Source: CALMSM01 sp964534095
Lineage (GTDB): Bacteria; Patescibacteriota; Saccharimonadia; Saccharimonadales; CALMSM01
Assembly (NCBI GenBank): GCA_964534095.1
Contig: CAZHPF010000006.1
Span: forward strand, 1-23,176
Reading direction: 5' to 3'
Length of the DNA stretch: 23,176 nucleotides
In this document: one piece after another, positions 21,336-23,176 of the stretch
Numbering within the stretch: the stretch's first letter is position 1
How the letters are laid out: each line of letters opens with the position of its first letter
Notes under the pieces: generated by a model
Seen by the model: only the letters and a program-made list of their open reading frames with translations
What the model was told of the DNA's origin: nothing
The model's database searches: none
Program-made: the position numbers and the translations under genes

Positions 21336-22925
21336 TTACCAGTCCCATTCTGACTCAGGGATAGCAGGCGGGAAGCGCCTCCGCGCAGCAGGAGCACGCC
21401 CTGGGGGCGAGACATACGTATATGCGGCTTCATGCGCCGCATAATCCGGCAGCCCATCTGCGACTGGCCGCCGTACATAATTGTCCAAGCTCCACTCGTG
21501 GCCAGCTACATGGCCAAGAAAAGCCCTTAGCTCGCTATCGTCCCAACGTAACTTACTGATCGCCTTGGCTTCAATTTGTCTTACCCGTTCTCTTGTCACG
21601 CCAAGGTATTCGCCAACTTCTTCCAAGGTACGAGGCTGTCCGTCTTCCAAACCAAAACGCAACCCAATAGCCTGGGCTTCACGTTCGTTAAGACGCTCAT
21701 CAATGATTTGCCGCACGGCAGTTTGCAACGCCATAATGTCAGCATAATACTCAGGGTCGGTTAACTCATCGGCAGCGCCATGGCCGGCCCATAGGTTCGT
21801 TTCCTGGCGACTTCCTCCTGCACCAAGGCGGTGATAGTCCGTAAGAAGTTCTTGGTACGGAAGCGGCTCTGGGGCACCGGTTGGATCCGACCAGACCTGA
21901 TGAGTATGTACCCGCATAGCTTGCTCGTCATCCAAAGATACAATGTTTCGGCCATCAGCCAACCAGCCCAAGCGAAGCTCTGGTTGATCGTCACGATTCC
22001 CAGCCAGTACATCTGCTACTTCACGCTGTTTGTCTGCGTCCCAACTACGCAACGCCGTAGCATGGTTAATAGGCACCGAAATCGGGTTAGCGAGAATGGT
22101 ATGTACCCGAGCATAGTAAAGCTCTATATAATTGGCACACCATGTAACGAATGAAGCTCCCTGGGTCGGATCGTACGTATCTATGCGGCTGGCAAAGCGC
22201 TCAGTCGCTTCTTGCGCTAAGTCGTCTGCCTCAACTAAAGGGCTTAGTCGGCCAGCCTTCAGGAACTTTTCAACAGCAATAAATTTACTGAGCCGATACA
22301 GGCTCTCCAACAGTTTGGCACGTTCCTGCTCCCACTCTTCGGACTCACGAGGGAGGGCATGCATGGCCGCGTACGTAGCATGCACCTCGTCTTTAGATAG
22401 GATGTTCGCCTTAATCCGCCGCGCCCGCATTACATACCGGCCTTTAGTGGTTATCCAGTCTTCGACAGCGTCAACCGTATCACCGATTACTCGCTCGACA
22501 AAATCATCCGAAGGCTCATCCCCAGAGACATATGTAAGTCTCTCACGAAGCTGTTCACGACTTTCATACAGCGTGTTGAGTAGTCCGGCTTGCCCCCCCC
22601 CCGAGCGAACCCGGTCTTCAGGCAAAATAGCGTCCCAACGCTGTACGACACGTGGGATTAACACCGGCAACATTCCCGCCACAACAGCGTCTATCGCTTC
22701 GTCTCTCTCGGCTATTAGTCCGGAAAGTCCTTCTTCTACTCCGCCATCCGGGACAGTGTCAGACAATACCTGGGCGTAATTACCCAATCCGATCGTGTCT
22801 CGCACTACAGGTATAGTGGCAGGCGTAAGCTCTGCAGCACCAACTGAAAATACACGCTCAAACCGTGCAATATCGTCCGAGCCCACGCCAACTCCTTCGC
22901 CCGTTGTATCTCCATGAAGTTTCAT
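21336..22925 (-). CDS. Sigma-70 family RNA polymerase sigma factor with poly-G tract
   Basis: 529 residues. Region 2 is seen at about 205-276: LVEADDLAQEATERF (core-binding, 230-244) and YDPTQGASFVTWCANYIELYYARV (251-274, -10 recognition; Cys and Tyr replace the usual Trp-rich motif). Region 3 starts at ISVPIN. Region 4 (399-465) ends in TLEEVGEYLGVTRERVRQIEAKAISKLR, very like a primary sigma factor -35 reader. A long, unrecognised N-terminal part (1-200), a linker (about 300-390) and a Pro/Arg-rich tail are unusual. Codons 108-111 (SGGG) are encoded by ten G. One base less gives TAA about 35 codons on, and one more gives TGA about 10 codons on. Probably an alternative sigma factor. Confidence 0.88.
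   Translation of the reverse strand: MKLHGDTTGEGVGVGSDDIARFERVFSVGAAELTPATIPVVRDTIGLGNYAQVLSDTVPDGGVEEGLSGLIAERDEAIDAVVAGMLPVLIPRVVQRWDAILPEDRVRSGGGQAGLLNTLYESREQLRERLTYVSGDEPSDDFVERVIGDTVDAVEDWITTKGRYVMRARRIKANILSKDEVHATYAAMHALPRESEEWEQERAKLLESLYRLSKFIAVEKFLKAGRLSPLVEADDLAQEATERFASRIDTYDPTQGASFVTWCANYIELYYARVHTILANPISVPINHATALRSWDADKQREVADVLAGNRDDQPELRLGWLADGRNIVSLDDEQAMRVHTHQVWSDPTGAPEPLPYQELLTDYHRLGAGGSRQETNLWAGHGAADELTDPEYYADIMALQTAVRQIIDERLNEREAQAIGLRFGLEDGQPRTLEEVGEYLGVTRERVRQIEAKAISKLRWDDSELRAFLGHVAGHEWSLDNYVRRPVADGLPDYAAHEAAYTYVSPPGRAPAARRRFPPAIPESEWDW
22593..22602. repeat. C10/G10 homopolymer inside the sigma factor gene
   Basis: Ten C on the plus strand (ten G in the coding sense), before all recognisable sigma regions, so a slip would remove regions 2 to 4. 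Confidence 0.95.
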
Positions 22926-22934
22926 CAGCGTTCT

Positions 22935-22963
22935 ACTATAGCATTATTACTCTAGTTTTGCAA
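22935..22963 (-). promoter_or_regulatory. Promoter of the sigma factor gene, nearly leaderless
   Basis: Minus strand: -35 TTGCAA (22963-22958), 17-bp spacer, -10 TATAGT (22940-22935). ATG 22925 comes 9 bases after the -10. The same TTGCA-type -35 precedes the AAA+ ATPase gene and the 392-residue gene. Confidence 0.65.
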
Positions 22964-23000
22964 CCAATTTATCCTCTGTCCCTCTTTTGTGCAAACAATG

Positions 23001-23006
23001 TAAAAT
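23001..23006 (+). promoter_or_regulatory. -10 box of the helicase gene
   Basis: TAAAAT at 23001-23006, 6 bases before the in-frame GTG at 23013. No convincing -35 was found at normal spacing. Confidence 0.4.
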
Positions 23007-23012
23007 AGGGAA

Positions 23013-23176
23013 GTGGATAGTTTTAGCAAGATGTACCAGCAACTCAATAAAGAGCAGCAACAGGCTGTTGATGCTATTGAGGGGCCGCTGCTTATTTTGG
23101 CCGGGCCGGGCACAGGCAAAACCCAACTGCTCAGCGCCCGCGTTGCTAACATTCTCACCAAAACCGATACCGACCC
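23013..23176 (+). CDS. UvrD/PcrA-type ATP-dependent DNA helicase, N-terminus (cut by window end)
   Basis: The first 54 codons of a superfamily 1 helicase. The Q-motif LNKEQQQAV and Walker A LILAGPGTGKTQLLSARV are both visible. These enzymes unwind DNA in repair and replication restart by moving 3' to 5'. The GTG at 23013 is used because it follows a -10 box by 6 bases and gives MDSFSKMYQQLN; ATG 23031 is the alternative. It is divergent from the sigma factor gene, with 87 bases between them. The rest lies outside the window, so RecB-like or Rep-like members cannot be excluded. Confidence 0.85.
   Translation, partial: MDSFSKMYQQLNKEQQQAVDAIEGPLLILAGPGTGKTQLLSARVANILTKTDTD

Noticed and set aside
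1..23176. Alternative genetic code with TGA read as glycine
   Set aside because: TGA serves as the stop of several intact genes (drrA-like, purL, ATP-grasp, metE N-half), and no conserved domain needs readthrough.

Overview
The window looks like a chromosomal segment of a small-genome bacterium, most probably a member of the Candidate Phyla Radiation close to Candidatus Saccharibacteria (TM7). This placement is inferred from gene style: short operons, many proteins without clear relatives, a UvrD-type helicase start of the kind seen in that group, a DrrAB exporter, and TGA used as a normal stop. No rRNA or other marker gene is present to prove it. No tRNA, CRISPR array, insertion sequence or prophage was seen.

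Layout. 1-163: C-terminal membrane anchor of a protein cut by the window edge. 167-1899 (-): a two-gene unit, an unknown protein with a methyltransferase-like Rossmann segment followed by a GNAT acetyltransferase. 2019-4424 (-): an operon of three unknown acidic proteins, the first with an internal ~55-residue duplication and the second with a possible degenerate J-domain. 4425-4592: a divergent control region with a perfect 17-bp palindrome. 4593-6340 (+): DrrA/DrrB-type ABC exporter. 6416-8311 (+): AAA+ ATPase with a large unrecognised N-terminal half. 8394-9440 (+): zinc-type alcohol dehydrogenase. 9524-14066: a possible small-molecule or peptide tailoring and export group (beta-helix oxygenase-like protein, ATP-grasp ligase, unknown protein, ABC exporter). 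14127-17707 (+): purL-purQ. 17713-20011 (-): a cobalamin-independent methionine synthase split into two overlapping genes behind a SAM riboswitch. 20038-20367 (-): a WhiB-like iron-sulfur regulator. 20584-21267 (-): PurN-like formyltransferase. 21336-22925 (-): a sigma-70 family factor. 23013-23176 (+): start of a UvrD/PcrA-type helicase.

The most striking signals are as follows. (1) Three separate genes (a repeat-containing unknown, the AAA+ ATPase and the sigma factor) each carry an exact 10-bp G/C homopolymer inside the reading frame, and one added or lost base stops translation soon after. This is the classic architecture of slipped-strand phase variation, and here it would include a global transcription factor. 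(2) A WhiB-like protein, a family regarded as actinobacterial or actinophage, sits about 1 kb from a sigma factor whose region 4 looks like the sigma surface WhiB proteins bind. (3) A SAM riboswitch carries a perfect 11-bp hairpin covering the metE ribosome binding site and a 9-nt segment complementary to its aptamer. (4) Many first genes have their start codon 6-9 nt after a -10 box, implying leaderless mRNAs, while genes inside operons mostly have Shine-Dalgarno sites.

How the genes fit together: purL, purQ, purN and metE are one-carbon or nitrogen steps of purine and methionine metabolism, present here without the rest of the purine pathway. This fits a host-dependent cell that takes up intermediates or folates. 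The remaining genes suggest surface, export and regulatory functions under stochastic or redox control. All functions are inferred from sequence motifs read by eye.
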